Part shown: positions 15,398-24,127 of the stretch, in pieces
Numbering within the stretch: the stretch's first letter is position 1
Layout of the letters: every line of letters begins with the position of its first letter
Origin: Hyphomicrobiaceae bacterium
Lineage (GTDB): Bacteria > Pseudomonadota > Alphaproteobacteria > Rhizobiales > Hyphomicrobiaceae
Assembly: GCA_030655135.1 (NCBI GenBank)
Contig: JAURWC010000081.1
Span: 1 to 64,000, forward strand
Length of the DNA stretch: 64,000 nt
Direction of reading: 5' to 3'
Made by a program: the position numbers and the translations under genes
Notes under the pieces: model-generated
Database searches by the model: none
What the model was told of the DNA's origin: nothing
Seen by the model: the letters and a program-made list of their open reading frames with translations, nothing else

Positions 15398-18046
15398 ATG
15401 AAATCTGAAAAGCCCCGCACGATCCGCCTCAAGGATTATCGTCCGCCATCGCACCTGATCGATCATGTGCACCTCGAGGTGTCCCTTGCCCCGCAAGCCA
15501 CGCGGGTCGTTTCGCGCCTGAAGATCAGGCCCAACGCCAAAGCGACAGCAGGCGGCGCACTCGTTCTCGACGGCGAACAGATGACCCTGGGGGATGTGCT
15601 GGTCAATGGCGTTAAGGTTCCGCCCGCCGCGTATAGTGTGTCGGCAACGGCCCTCACCTTGCATAAGCCGCCATTACAGCCCTTCGAGCTGGAAATCGAA
15701 ACGACGATCGACCCGGAAGACAATAAGGCGCTGCAGGGCATATACCGGTCCCGCGGAATTTATTGCTCGCAATGCGAGGCGCAGGGATTTCGCCGGATCA
15801 CTTACTTTCTAGACCGGCCTGATGTCCTTTCCACCTACTCGGTGCGCATTGAGGCAGATCGCGCCGAGGCGCCCGTGCTGCTCGGCAACGGCAATCCTGG
15901 CAAGCGCGGCAACCTGCCTGGAAACCGGCACTTCTCCGAGTGGCACGACCCCTTCGCCAAGCCCTGCTACCTATTCGCCCTCGTCGGCGGGGACCTGGGC
16001 TATGTGTCGTCGAGCTTCAAAACCATGTCTGGCCGCGAGGTCGCGCTCAATATCCATGTCGAGCACGGCAAGGAAGGACGCGCGGAGTGGGCCATGGACG
16101 CGCTGAAGCGCTCGATGGCCTGGGACGAGAAGCGTTTCGGACGCGAATACGACCTCGACGTCTTCAATATCGTCGCCGTGTCGGACTTCAACATGGGGGC
16201 CATGGAGAACAAGGGCCTCAACATCTTCAACGACCGCCTCATCCTGGCGTCGCCGGAGACGGCCACCGACTCGATCTTCGAGGCCATCGAAAGCGTCGTG
16301 GCGCACGAGTACTTCCACAACTGGACCGGCAACCGCATCACTTGCCGCGACTGGTTCCAGCTGTGCCTGAAAGAAGGGCTGACGGTGTTTCGCGACCAGG
16401 AATTCACGGGCGACGAACGCTCCCGCTCCGTCCAGCGCATCACCGACGTGCGGCAGCTCAGGGCCATGCAGTTTCCGGAGGACACGGGGCCGCTGGCGCA
16501 TCCGGTGCGGCCGGAGACCTACATCGAGATCAACAACTTCTATACGGCGACGGTCTACGAAAAGGGCGCCGAACTCGTCCGCATGATCCAGACGATCCTG
16601 GGCGAGGTCGGGTTTCGCGCCGGCATGGACCTCTATTTCGAACGGCACGACGGTGACGCAGCGACGATCGAAGACTTCATCAAATGCTTCGAAGAGGCGA
16701 GCGGGCGCGACCTGTCTCACTTCGCGCTCTGGTATGGGCAAGCAGGCACGCCCGAACTGGTCTGCTCGCTCGACTGGAACCGGACCGGCAAAACGGCGAA
16801 GCTGACCATCGAGCAGGTTCTTCGCGCCACGCCCGGCCAGCCGAAAAAGAAGCCGTTGCATATCCCGCTGAAGGTGGGCCTGGTCAATCACAACGGCGCG
16901 GACATGGCGCTGGAGCTTGGCGACGAGCGCCCGGTCGGCGACGGTGTGCTGCACGTCACCAAGCGCAAGCAGTCGTTCGAGCTGACGAACGTCGGCTCAC
17001 GGCCGGTACCATCACTGCTGCGCGGGTTCTCAGCGCCCGTCAACATCACGCTGGACTTGAGCGATCGCGACCTCGAATTCCTGATGGCGCACGACAGCGA
17101 CACGTTCAATCGCTGGCAGGCAGCCAACACGTACGCCACGCGCACGCTGAAACAGATCACCGCGGCACTTGGCGAAGGCAAGCGCTCAACGCGCGGGGCC
17201 GGCTTTGCCAAGGCCCTGGGCCAGACCATCGCCGACGAGAGCCTGGAGCCGGCGTATCGGGCAGAGCTGCTGCGGTTGCCGAGCCAAGCGGACGTTGCGC
17301 GCGAAATCGGCCGCAACGTCGATCCGGAACACATTTACCGGGCCCACCGTCAGCTGCTGCGGCAGGTGGGGACGGTGTTGGGGTCCACGCTGGAAGACAT
17401 CTACCGGCGCATGACGCCCAAGACGGAAGGCTTCTCACCGGATGCCGACAGTGCCGGCCGCCGCGCTTTGCGTAATGCCGCCCTGACGCTGCTGACGGCG
17501 CGGGGCAAGCCCGCCGACCACACGCGCCTCGCCAATCACTTCTTCAAGGCGAGCAATATGACGGACGAGGCGTTCGCCATGTTCCTGCTGGCGGCCTCGG
17601 ATGTGCCCGAGCGCGCCACGGCACTGCAACGGTTCTTCGACCGCTGGAAAGCCGACCATCTGGTGATCGACACCTGGTTTGCGGCGCAGGCCCAGTCGCC
17701 CCTGCCCCGCGCCTTCCCCGAAATCGAGGCGCTGACGCGCCATCCGCTGTTTGCCCTGACGGCGCCAAACAAGGTGCGGGCGCTGGTCGGCAACTTCGCC
17801 GTCGGCAATCCGCTGCAGTTTAACAGGGCCGACGGCGCCGGCTACGACTTCGTCGTGTCGCAGGTTATCGCGCTGGACCAGTTCAATCCGCAGATCGCTG
17901 CCCGGATCCTCGGTGCGTTCAGGGGTTTCAGGGTGCTGGAACCCAAGCGGAGATCCCTTGCGCGCAAAGCTTTGCAACGAGTTGCAAAGGCTCAAAAAAC
18001 CTCCAGGGACGTTTACGAGATTGTGTCAAAAATGCTGGAGCCGTAG
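15398..18046 (+). CDS. pepN: Aminopeptidase N (M1 family)
   Basis: Zinc metallopeptidase that removes N-terminal residues from peptides in the cytoplasm. The exopeptidase motif G267-A-M-E-N271 and the zinc site H303-E-Y-F-H307 (VAHEYFHNWTGNRITCRDWF) are intact, with the distal Glu in LKEGLTVFRDQEF. C-terminal helical domains follow (DLEFLMAHDSDTFNRWQAA). The 882 residues match bacterial PepN. ATG 15398 starts a typical N-terminus (MKSEKPRTIRLKDYRPP). It stands alone. Confidence 0.96.
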   Translation: MKSEKPRTIRLKDYRPPSHLIDHVHLEVSLAPQATRVVSRLKIRPNAKATAGGALVLDGEQMTLGDVLVNGVKVPPAAYSVSATALTLHKPPLQPFELEIETTIDPEDNKALQGIYRSRGIYCSQCEAQGFRRITYFLDRPDVLSTYSVRIEADRAEAPVLLGNGNPGKRGNLPGNRHFSEWHDPFAKPCYLFALVGGDLGYVSSSFKTMSGREVALNIHVEHGKEGRAEWAMDALKRSMAWDEKRFGREYDLDVFNIVAVSDFNMGAMENKGLNIFNDRLILASPETATDSIFEAIESVVAHEYFHNWTGNRITCRDWFQLCLKEGLTVFRDQEFTGDERSRSVQRITDVRQLRAMQFPEDTGPLAHPVRPETYIEINNFYTATVYEKGAELVRMIQTILGEVGFRAGMDLYFERHDGDAATIEDFIKCFEEASGRDLSHFALWYGQAGTPELVCSLDWNRTGKTAKLTIEQVLRATPGQPKKKPLHIPLKVGLVNHNGADMALELGDERPVGDGVLHVTKRKQSFELTNVGSRPVPSLLRGFSAPVNITLDLSDRDLEFLMAHDSDTFNRWQAANTYATRTLKQITAALGEGKRSTRGAGFAKALGQTIADESLEPAYRAELLRLPSQADVAREIGRNVDPEHIYRAHRQLLRQVGTVLGSTLEDIYRRMTPKTEGFSPDADSAGRRALRNAALTLLTARGKPADHTRLANHFFKASNMTDEAFAMFLLAASDVPERATALQRFFDRWKADHLVIDTWFAAQAQSPLPRAFPEIEALTRHPLFALTAPNKVRALVGNFAVGNPLQFNRADGAGYDFVVSQVIALDQFNPQIAARILGAFRGFRVLEPKRRSLARKALQRVAKAQKTSRDVYEIVSKMLEP

Positions 18047-18189
18047 GAATTGCGAAAAATCCGCTTGCAGGCCCTTTTGTTCACTCTCGACTCACCTGCG
18101 CAAATCAGTTGAAGTGAAGTTATGGAGTTCGAGGGCGCGTATCCCCTCGGATGCACGGGCGGCACTACTGACATTCAAAGGGTGAGACA

Positions 18190-19266
18190 ATGGAACGGGC
18201 GATGCCAGCCCTTCCACGGGGAAGCTTTGCGCTTGCGCAGGCTCTCGTGGCGGGCGTTTGCCAGATCGGCCAGAAGGCCGCCACGGCGATCGATCCACAA
18301 ATCCTGCGATTTTTCCAGATTGCCGCATCATTGGTGCTGACCGCGTGCGCCGCGTTCGAAATCTGGTCGGGAGGACGACCCTACTCGTTCGTACTGCTGG
18401 CCGGCGCGATCATGATGGCCATCGCCGCCTGGCGGCAGGCTGACGCGCCGCAAGCCGAAACATCGCAGACCGTACCCGTTGCACCCTTATCCGACGCGCT
18501 GCAATCGCAGATCGTCATGCAGCTGACGGCGCAGCGGGCGATCAATCGGCCGGCCCCCACCGCCAGCCAGGCGCTGAGCGGCGAGGCCTGGGGCGACCTG
18601 ATGGCGCGCGTCAGCCACGACTTGCGCACGCCGCTCAATGCCGTCATCGGATTCTCCGACGTGATGGGTTCGGAGCTGTTCGGCCCCGTGGGCGACGAGC
18701 GCTATCGCGACTACATCGCCCACATCCGCGACAGCGGGCGGGAGCTGTTGAAATCAGCCGAGGACACACTGGCCATCACGTCACTGCTGGGTTCTCGCGG
18801 CAGCGCTGCCGATGCCATCAATCTGGAAACGCTGGCCTGCGAAGCGATCCGCGCGGCCGGTGTAACGGAAGCCGACGTCGAGATCGACGACACGATCGAC
18901 GTCATTGGCGAGCGGCGCGGGTTACGGCAAGCGCTGGTCAATCTCGTCTCAGAAGGGTGCCTGCGGGCGGCCGGCGGCAGCGCGCTGCGCATCTCGGCCT
19001 CGTGCGAGGACGAGTTCGTGATCCTGCAGGTCACGGCACAAGCCGTCGCCGCAAAGGCCGGCAGCCAGGAAGCGTCGCTCCACGTCTGCATGGCGCGCGT
19101 TCTTCTGGAACTGCAGGGCGCCCAGCTTATCGAGATCGAACGCGACGGAGAGTGGCGCGCCGTCACGGTTGTGGGTCGCGCCGCGCAGCAGGATTTCTTC
19201 GCACCGGGCACCGTTCCCATGGGCTGGCAGCCGCGCCGCCAACTTGAAACGCGCCTTCCCAGCTGA
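18190..19266 (+). CDS. Membrane histidine-kinase-like protein with degenerate ATPase domain
   Basis: Two N-terminal hydrophobic segments (about residues 40-60 and 66-82) are followed by an intact dimerisation/phosphotransfer domain: RVSHDLRTPLNAVIGFSDVM with the phospho-acceptor His. The region where the catalytic ATPase domain should be lacks recognisable N, G1 and G2 boxes: the N box position reads NLVSEGCLRAAGG and no DxGxG or GxGLG follows. It may be a histidine phosphotransferase, a pseudokinase that binds another kinase, or a scaffold. GGTGAG lies just before ATG 18190. It is convergent with the metal-sensor-like gene two bases away; no response regulator is adjacent. Confidence 0.75.
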   Translation: MERAMPALPRGSFALAQALVAGVCQIGQKAATAIDPQILRFFQIAASLVLTACAAFEIWSGGRPYSFVLLAGAIMMAIAAWRQADAPQAETSQTVPVAPLSDALQSQIVMQLTAQRAINRPAPTASQALSGEAWGDLMARVSHDLRTPLNAVIGFSDVMGSELFGPVGDERYRDYIAHIRDSGRELLKSAEDTLAITSLLGSRGSAADAINLETLACEAIRAAGVTEADVEIDDTIDVIGERRGLRQALVNLVSEGCLRAAGGSALRISASCEDEFVILQVTAQAVAAKAGSQEASLHVCMARVLLELQGAQLIEIERDGEWRAVTVVGRAAQQDFFAPGTVPMGWQPRRQLETRLPS

Positions 19267-19268
19267 CG

Positions 19269-19805
19269 TTATTCGGGTTTGGTGGCGCCATTTTCGGGGG
19301 CGCCGGCTTTGCCGGGCTCACCGCCGCGCCAGAACAGGCGCGGCTGACGCTGCTTCCACCACTCGCCCAGGGCAACGCGCTCCTGGGGTGTCAGCTTCTC
19401 CGCCGCATCGATAAAGTAATCGGACACCAGCGAGCGAAGCTTCGATTCCGCCTCGTCGATACCAGTCAGTGATGCTCTCAGCTTGGCCTTGTCGTACGGC
19501 TCGGCCACGAGGACGCTCGTAGCTTCCAGGCGCGCCGCCCGTGCTGCCTCACGCAACTCGCGGATCTTCGGACGGTGCTGCTGGAACGATTGGCGCAGCA
19601 CCTCACCGCGATCTTTCGGCAGCGTGTGGGAGAAACCCTTGAGGCCGAACTCGCCACGCGACACGTGCGGCGGACCGGCAATGAAGGCGCCGGCAATCAG
19701 GCCGACGCCGAGAAGATTGACCGCCAGCGAACAAAGCAGCGCCGTGCGCAACTTGCGCTTCGACCAGCCGCCCTCGTCCACCTGCGAGACGGAACCGATG
19801 CTCAC
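19269..19805 (-). CDS. Periplasmic heavy-metal-sensor-like protein (Metal_resist/CpxP-like)
   Basis: An N-terminal membrane anchor (LRTALLCSLAVNLLGVGLIAGAF) is followed by a long helical periplasmic domain rich in Arg/Glu (LRQSFQQHRPKIRELREAARAARLEAT ... LTPQERVALGEWW), the pattern of the Metal_resist family related to CpxP/ZraP. The start is GTG 19805, overlapping the stop of the upstream gene (GTGA). It is the last gene of an ECF-sigma operon, so it is likely an envelope-stress effector or sensor. Confidence 0.8.
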   Translation of the reverse strand: MSIGSVSQVDEGGWSKRKLRTALLCSLAVNLLGVGLIAGAFIAGPPHVSRGEFGLKGFSHTLPKDRGEVLRQSFQQHRPKIRELREAARAARLEATSVLVAEPYDKAKLRASLTGIDEAESKLRSLVSDYFIDAAEKLTPQERVALGEWWKQRQPRLFWRGGEPGKAGAPENGATKPE

Positions 19806-20317
19806 AGCGTGTCCTCCTCGATCAGGCTCGAGCGATTACCGTCGATGACCAGTTCGGTCGCGTCGGCTTCGGCGACGTCATACTCGTCGCCGAGCGACGG
19901 CATGGCCGAGTTCAACACCCCGGATGTGCCAACGAAGGCCCCGACAAACAGCGAGGCGGCCAGCAACGCGGCTGCCTGCCAGCTGCTGCGCTGGTGGACG
20001 GGACGCTTGGCGGAACTTGCGGAAGCCCGGCGCGCGGACGCAATCGAGACGACGTTATCCACGCGGGGCTGGCCTTCGACCGCGGCGGCCGCAACGATGC
20101 GGTCGACAAGGCCGCCCAGCTTGGCAGGATCCGCTGCCGGAACCTTGTCGAGCAGACGATCCAGCGCGGCAGCCTCAGTCAGCAGGCGCTGCGCTTCTTC
20201 GTTGCCGGAGATCAGCGGGGCGAACCGCAACCGCTCCTGGGCAGGCCAACGCGTGCGATCGGCACCGGAAATCTCCAGCCGATTCACTAACGCTGCCAAT
20301 TCTGTTGCCTGCTTCAT
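19802..20317 (-). CDS. Single-pass membrane protein, putative anti-sigma factor
   Basis: Residues 1-80 form a cytoplasmic helical part (ELAALVNRLEISGADRTRWP ... LLDKVPAADPAKLGGLVDRI). One transmembrane helix near residue 115 (WQAAALLAASLFVGAFVG) and a short acidic periplasmic tail follow. Topology, size and position directly downstream of an ECF sigma gene suggest an anti-sigma factor, but no HxxxCxxC zinc motif is present. Coupled to the next gene by GTGA. The role is inference from context. Confidence 0.65.
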   Translation of the reverse strand: MKQATELAALVNRLEISGADRTRWPAQERLRFAPLISGNEEAQRLLTEAAALDRLLDKVPAADPAKLGGLVDRIVAAAAVEGQPRVDNVVSIASARRASASSAKRPVHQRSSWQAAALLAASLFVGAFVGTSGVLNSAMPSLGDEYDVAEADATELVIDGNRSSLIEEDTL

Positions 20318-20380
20318 GACACTCTCGATCCCGGCTGAGCCGTCTTCAACTCATCATCACCATAACGGACGAGGCCTGCC

Positions 20381-20983
20381 TCAACCGTCGTTCTCCAAAA
20401 GTTCTTTCCACTCTCCGGCCAAACTGGACTTTAAGGCCCGTCTGGCGCGAGCCAGCAAGGACTCCACTGCCTCGTCGGAAATGCCCATCGCCTGCCCCAC
20501 CTCGACCTGGCTCAGGCCCTCGTGGTGGAAGAGCGTCAAGGCCAGTCTTTGCCGATCCGGCAGGGCCTGCATGGCGGCTGCGACGCGGACCGACAGTTCC
20601 TGGCCTTCCAAATTGGTAACCTGAGTCGGCGGCTCGGCCACTTCCGGCACCTCGTCGGTCACGATCGTGCGCTGGCCGGACCGCACGCGGTCGATGCACA
20701 AGTTCGATGTCACCCGGCGCAGCCATGGCCGCAGCCCGCCGGGTCCAAGTTCCAGCCCGGCGGCGGAGCGCCAGAGCCGCAGCATCGCTTCCTGCGCGAT
20801 GTCTTCGGCCTCGGCCTCGTCTTTCAGCATGCGGCGTGCAATGCCCGCCACTACAGCGATATGACGTGCAACCAGGTCGCGAAACGCCGTGGCATCGCCC
20901 GAACGCAAACGGCCGACGAGAGCGGCATCGACCGCATCGTCCTCCGCGCGTGCTTTGGCCTCGCGGGGGCCGGGCTCCGTCAT
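20381..20983 (-). CDS. ECF-type RNA polymerase sigma factor
   Basis: Region 2 is seen as LRSGDATAFRDLVARHIAVV, AEDIAQEAMLRLWRS and LRPWLRRVTSNLCIDRVRSG. Region 4 is seen as MQALPDRQRLALTLFHHEGLSQVEVGQAMGISDEAVESLLARAR. A start at 20983 (MTEPGPREA) gives 200 residues; the frame is open to ATGs at 21037 and 21043 and the choice is uncertain because none has a strong ribosome site. It leads a three-gene operon with the putative anti-sigma protein and the metal-sensor-like protein, which suggests response to envelope or metal stress. It differs from the ChrR-paired RpoE at 10627. Confidence 0.9.
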   Translation of the reverse strand: MTEPGPREAKARAEDDAVDAALVGRLRSGDATAFRDLVARHIAVVAGIARRMLKDEAEAEDIAQEAMLRLWRSAAGLELGPGGLRPWLRRVTSNLCIDRVRSGQRTIVTDEVPEVAEPPTQVTNLEGQELSVRVAAAMQALPDRQRLALTLFHHEGLSQVEVGQAMGISDEAVESLLARARRALKSSLAGEWKELLENDG

Positions 20984-21167
20984 TTTCGCCGCCACGTGCG
21001 ACCTCTGGATCGTTGCAAGCGAGCTGGTCTGTCTCATTAGCATATCGGATCAGCAATGCACTCCGGCCATGCCCTGGTACCCATGACCGGCACGTCCAGC
21101 CTGGGACAGGCTATGACAGCCGTTCATTGTCACAAACGGACGAAGATTGCGGTTTCCGTCGCCGGCG

Positions 21168-24092
21168 TCAGGCGATGAGTTTCTCGAACAGCTCCGAGAC
21201 GGCGGCGAGGCTGCGGCGAACCTCCGCCTGCAGAGTGTCAAAACTCGGCGCATCGCCGGCCGCAGCCAGCAGATCCTTCAGGCCGCGCGGGGCCGCCTCC
21301 GGGTCGAACGAGCCATCCAGGCAGAGCCGGAGAACCTGGGTCAGGTTGTGGATCAGGCGGGCCGCCGCGATCAGGACGGACGCATCGCCATGTTCGAGCA
21401 GGCCAGCGTCGCGCAGCTTTTCGTAGGCGCGAATGGTGTTCTGCTCGAGGATTTCCGGGTGGTCGGCGGCGTGGATGAGTTGCAAATACTGGGCGATGAA
21501 CTCCAGATCGACGAGGCCGCCGCGCACCTGTTTCAAATCCCAGATGTTGTCGGTCTTCTTCTCCTTCCACATCAGGGCGCGCATATCCAAGACGTCCTTG
21601 GTGGTCTGGGCGCGGTCGCGCGGCTTGACCAGCGCGGTGTGGATTGCGGCCTCGACCTTGGCGCGCAGCTCCGGGGGTCCGGTGATCGGCCGGGCCCGCG
21701 TCAACGCGAGGCGTTCCCAGGTCCAGGCTTCCTTATCCTGGTACTCGACAAAGCTCGAGAGCTGCGTCGCGACCGGCCCCTTCAGGCCGGAGGGACGCAG
21801 CCGCATGTCGACTTCGTAGAGCGTGCCTTCGGCAGTCGGCGATGACAGCGCCGCGATCAGCCGCTGCGTCAGGCGCGAGTAATACTGGTTGGGCGAAAGC
21901 CCGCGCTGGCCGTCCGAGGAGGTGCAGTCGTCGGGGAAGTCGTAGATGACGATGAGGTCGAGGTCGGAGTTGGCGGTCATCTCGCAGCCGCCGAGCTTGC
22001 CCATCGCCAAGACTGTGGCGGAGCCGCCTGGCATCTGTCCGTTGGTGCGGATGAGTTCGTCTTCCACGGCGGTCTGCAGCGCGCCGATCAGGCGCTCGGC
22101 CAGCAACGCGTAGGCCTCTCCGGCCTGGCCCGCATCGATCATGCCCGACAGCACACGCACGCCGATGAGGAAAATCTGCTCGCTGCCGATGACACGGGCG
22201 CGATCCAGCACTTCCTGAATGTCGGCCGCGCCCGTCAGCTCGGCGGCAATGATGCGGTCAAGCTCTTCGGCGCCGGCGCGCGCGTCGAGCGTGCGGGGAT
22301 CGAGCACGGCATCCAGCAGACGGCGGCGTCGCGACAGGATACGCGCCAGCCGCGGCGCCGATCCCATGATGTCGGCCACCAACCGCAGCAGGCCGGGATT
22401 GGCGCGCAGCAACGAGAACAGCTGAATGCCGGTCGGCAATTCGGAAACGAAGCGATCGAAGCTGGAGAAAGCGCGATCGGGATCGGCCGTGTCGGCGAGC
22501 GCGGCGATCAGCAGGGGCTGCACTTCGGTGAGGCGTTCGCGGGAGGGAGCGGAGCGGACGGCGGCATAGCGGCCGTGGTGCCAGCCGCGAACGGTGGCGA
22601 GCACCTGGCTCGGCTGGCTGTAGCCCAGCGCCTTCAGCGCTTCGATCGTGCCGGGGTCGTCATCCTCGCCGGCAAAAACCATGTTGGCGCCGGCGTTCGT
22701 CAGCTCGGGCATGTCCTCAAACAGCACGCCGTAATGGCGCTGCACTGTCGACAAGTAGGAAACGAGGTCCTTGGAAAAAGCTTCTAGGCTGGCGTACCCC
22801 GCGAACCGGGCGAAGCTTTGCAGGCGGTCGCCACCGTCTGGCAGCGTGTGCGTCTGCTCGTCGGCGACCATCTGGATGCGGTGCTCGATCTCGCGCAGGT
22901 AGCGGTAGGCCGCTTCGAGATCCCTTCGCACGGGCTCCTGGATCCAACCGCGCTCGACAAGCTTTTTCAGCGTCTCCAGCGTCGGGCGGACGCGCAGGTC
23001 CTTCTGGCGACCGCCGGCGATCAGCTGCTGCGTCTGGGCGAAGAATTCGATCTCGCGAATACCGCCGCGCCCCAGCTTCACGTTGTGGCCGGCGACGCCG
23101 ATGCTGCTGAGGCCACGGAACGCGTTGATCTGGCGTTTCATCGCATGCACGTCGGCGATGGCGGCGAAGTCGAGATACTTGCGCCAGACGAACGGGGCGA
23201 GATCCGACAGCAGCATCTCGCCGGCCTCGATGTCTCCCGCCACTGGCCGCGCCTTGATGAGGGCGGCGCGTTCCCAGTTCTGGCCGAAGCTCTCGTAATA
23301 GATCAGGGCGGCTTCCGTAGAGAGCGCGACCTGCGTGGCGCCGGCGTCTGGACGCAGGCGCAGATCGACGCGGAAAACGTAGCCGTCGGCGGTACGTTCA
23401 TCGATCAGACGGACTAGATCGCGGGTGAGGCGCACGAAAAATGTCGAGGGTTCGACATCTTTTCGCAGGCTCACGCGCTCGAGGTCGTAGAAGACGATGA
23501 GGTCGATGTCGCTGGAATAGTTCAGCTCGAAGGCGCCGTACTTGCCCATGCCCAGCACGATGTAGCCGGTGCCCTGCTCTGGCGCGGCTGCGTCTTTGGC
23601 GATCCAATCGCCCTTCGCGGCGGCCTGGCGGAACAAGAACCGGATCGCGCCCTTCAGGGCGTGATCCGCCGTTTCCGATAGTGCACGCGTTACCTGCATG
23701 ACGGGCCAGACGCCGCCGAGGTCCGCCAACCCTATCAGTAGGGCCGCTTCCGTCTTGTAGCGGCGCAGATCACGCATGGCTTCCGGCAGCGTCGCGGCGT
23801 TCGCGAGATTTGCCGCAAGATCCTCTGCCATCGCCGTGAGGCGAGCGCCGGGGTCGCTCAGCAGCACGCGCGCTAGGCGATCAGGATCTCGCGTCATGAG
23901 CGTCGTCAGGTAGGGGGAGCCACTTGCGACGCCCTGCAGCAGCGCGCGGACGGTTGGCGCGTCGATGGTTTGCGCAAGACCGGCAGCCGTTGCCGATGCG
24001 GCGGCGGCTTCAAGGTCGGCAAGGACCTGATCAGCGCGGGCCTGATCGTAGACACGTGGTGCACTGTTTATTGAGTCTGCCAACGTCGGCAT
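21168..24092 (-). CDS. glnE: Bifunctional glutamine synthetase adenylyltransferase/adenylyl-removing enzyme
   Basis: Adds or removes AMP on glutamine synthetase according to PII state, tuning nitrogen assimilation. Two nucleotidyltransferase domains are visible, each with the DxD metal motif: an N-terminal deadenylylase domain (ELNYSSDIDLIVFYD) and a C-terminal adenylylase domain (CEMTANSDLDLIVIYDF). A central regulatory region with RGGIREIEFFAQTQQL and a C-terminal VRGGLVDLEFIAQYLQL helical part complete the 974-residue protein, the normal length. The adjacent two-component pair and degP reproduce an order often seen in Hyphomicrobiales. Confidence 0.97.
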   Translation of the reverse strand: MPTLADSINSAPRVYDQARADQVLADLEAAAASATAAGLAQTIDAPTVRALLQGVASGSPYLTTLMTRDPDRLARVLLSDPGARLTAMAEDLAANLANAATLPEAMRDLRRYKTEAALLIGLADLGGVWPVMQVTRALSETADHALKGAIRFLFRQAAAKGDWIAKDAAAPEQGTGYIVLGMGKYGAFELNYSSDIDLIVFYDLERVSLRKDVEPSTFFVRLTRDLVRLIDERTADGYVFRVDLRLRPDAGATQVALSTEAALIYYESFGQNWERAALIKARPVAGDIEAGEMLLSDLAPFVWRKYLDFAAIADVHAMKRQINAFRGLSSIGVAGHNVKLGRGGIREIEFFAQTQQLIAGGRQKDLRVRPTLETLKKLVERGWIQEPVRRDLEAAYRYLREIEHRIQMVADEQTHTLPDGGDRLQSFARFAGYASLEAFSKDLVSYLSTVQRHYGVLFEDMPELTNAGANMVFAGEDDDPGTIEALKALGYSQPSQVLATVRGWHHGRYAAVRSAPSRERLTEVQPLLIAALADTADPDRAFSSFDRFVSELPTGIQLFSLLRANPGLLRLVADIMGSAPRLARILSRRRRLLDAVLDPRTLDARAGAEELDRIIAAELTGAADIQEVLDRARVIGSEQIFLIGVRVLSGMIDAGQAGEAYALLAERLIGALQTAVEDELIRTNGQMPGGSATVLAMGKLGGCEMTANSDLDLIVIYDFPDDCTSSDGQRGLSPNQYYSRLTQRLIAALSSPTAEGTLYEVDMRLRPSGLKGPVATQLSSFVEYQDKEAWTWERLALTRARPITGPPELRAKVEAAIHTALVKPRDRAQTTKDVLDMRALMWKEKKTDNIWDLKQVRGGLVDLEFIAQYLQLIHAADHPEILEQNTIRAYEKLRDAGLLEHGDASVLIAAARLIHNLTQVLRLCLDGSFDPEAAPRGLKDLLAAAGDAPSFDTLQAEVRRSLAAVSELFEKLIA

Positions 24093-24127
24093 GCCGGCGT
24101 TTCTCCCTGCCGTCTTTTTGCAGGGGC

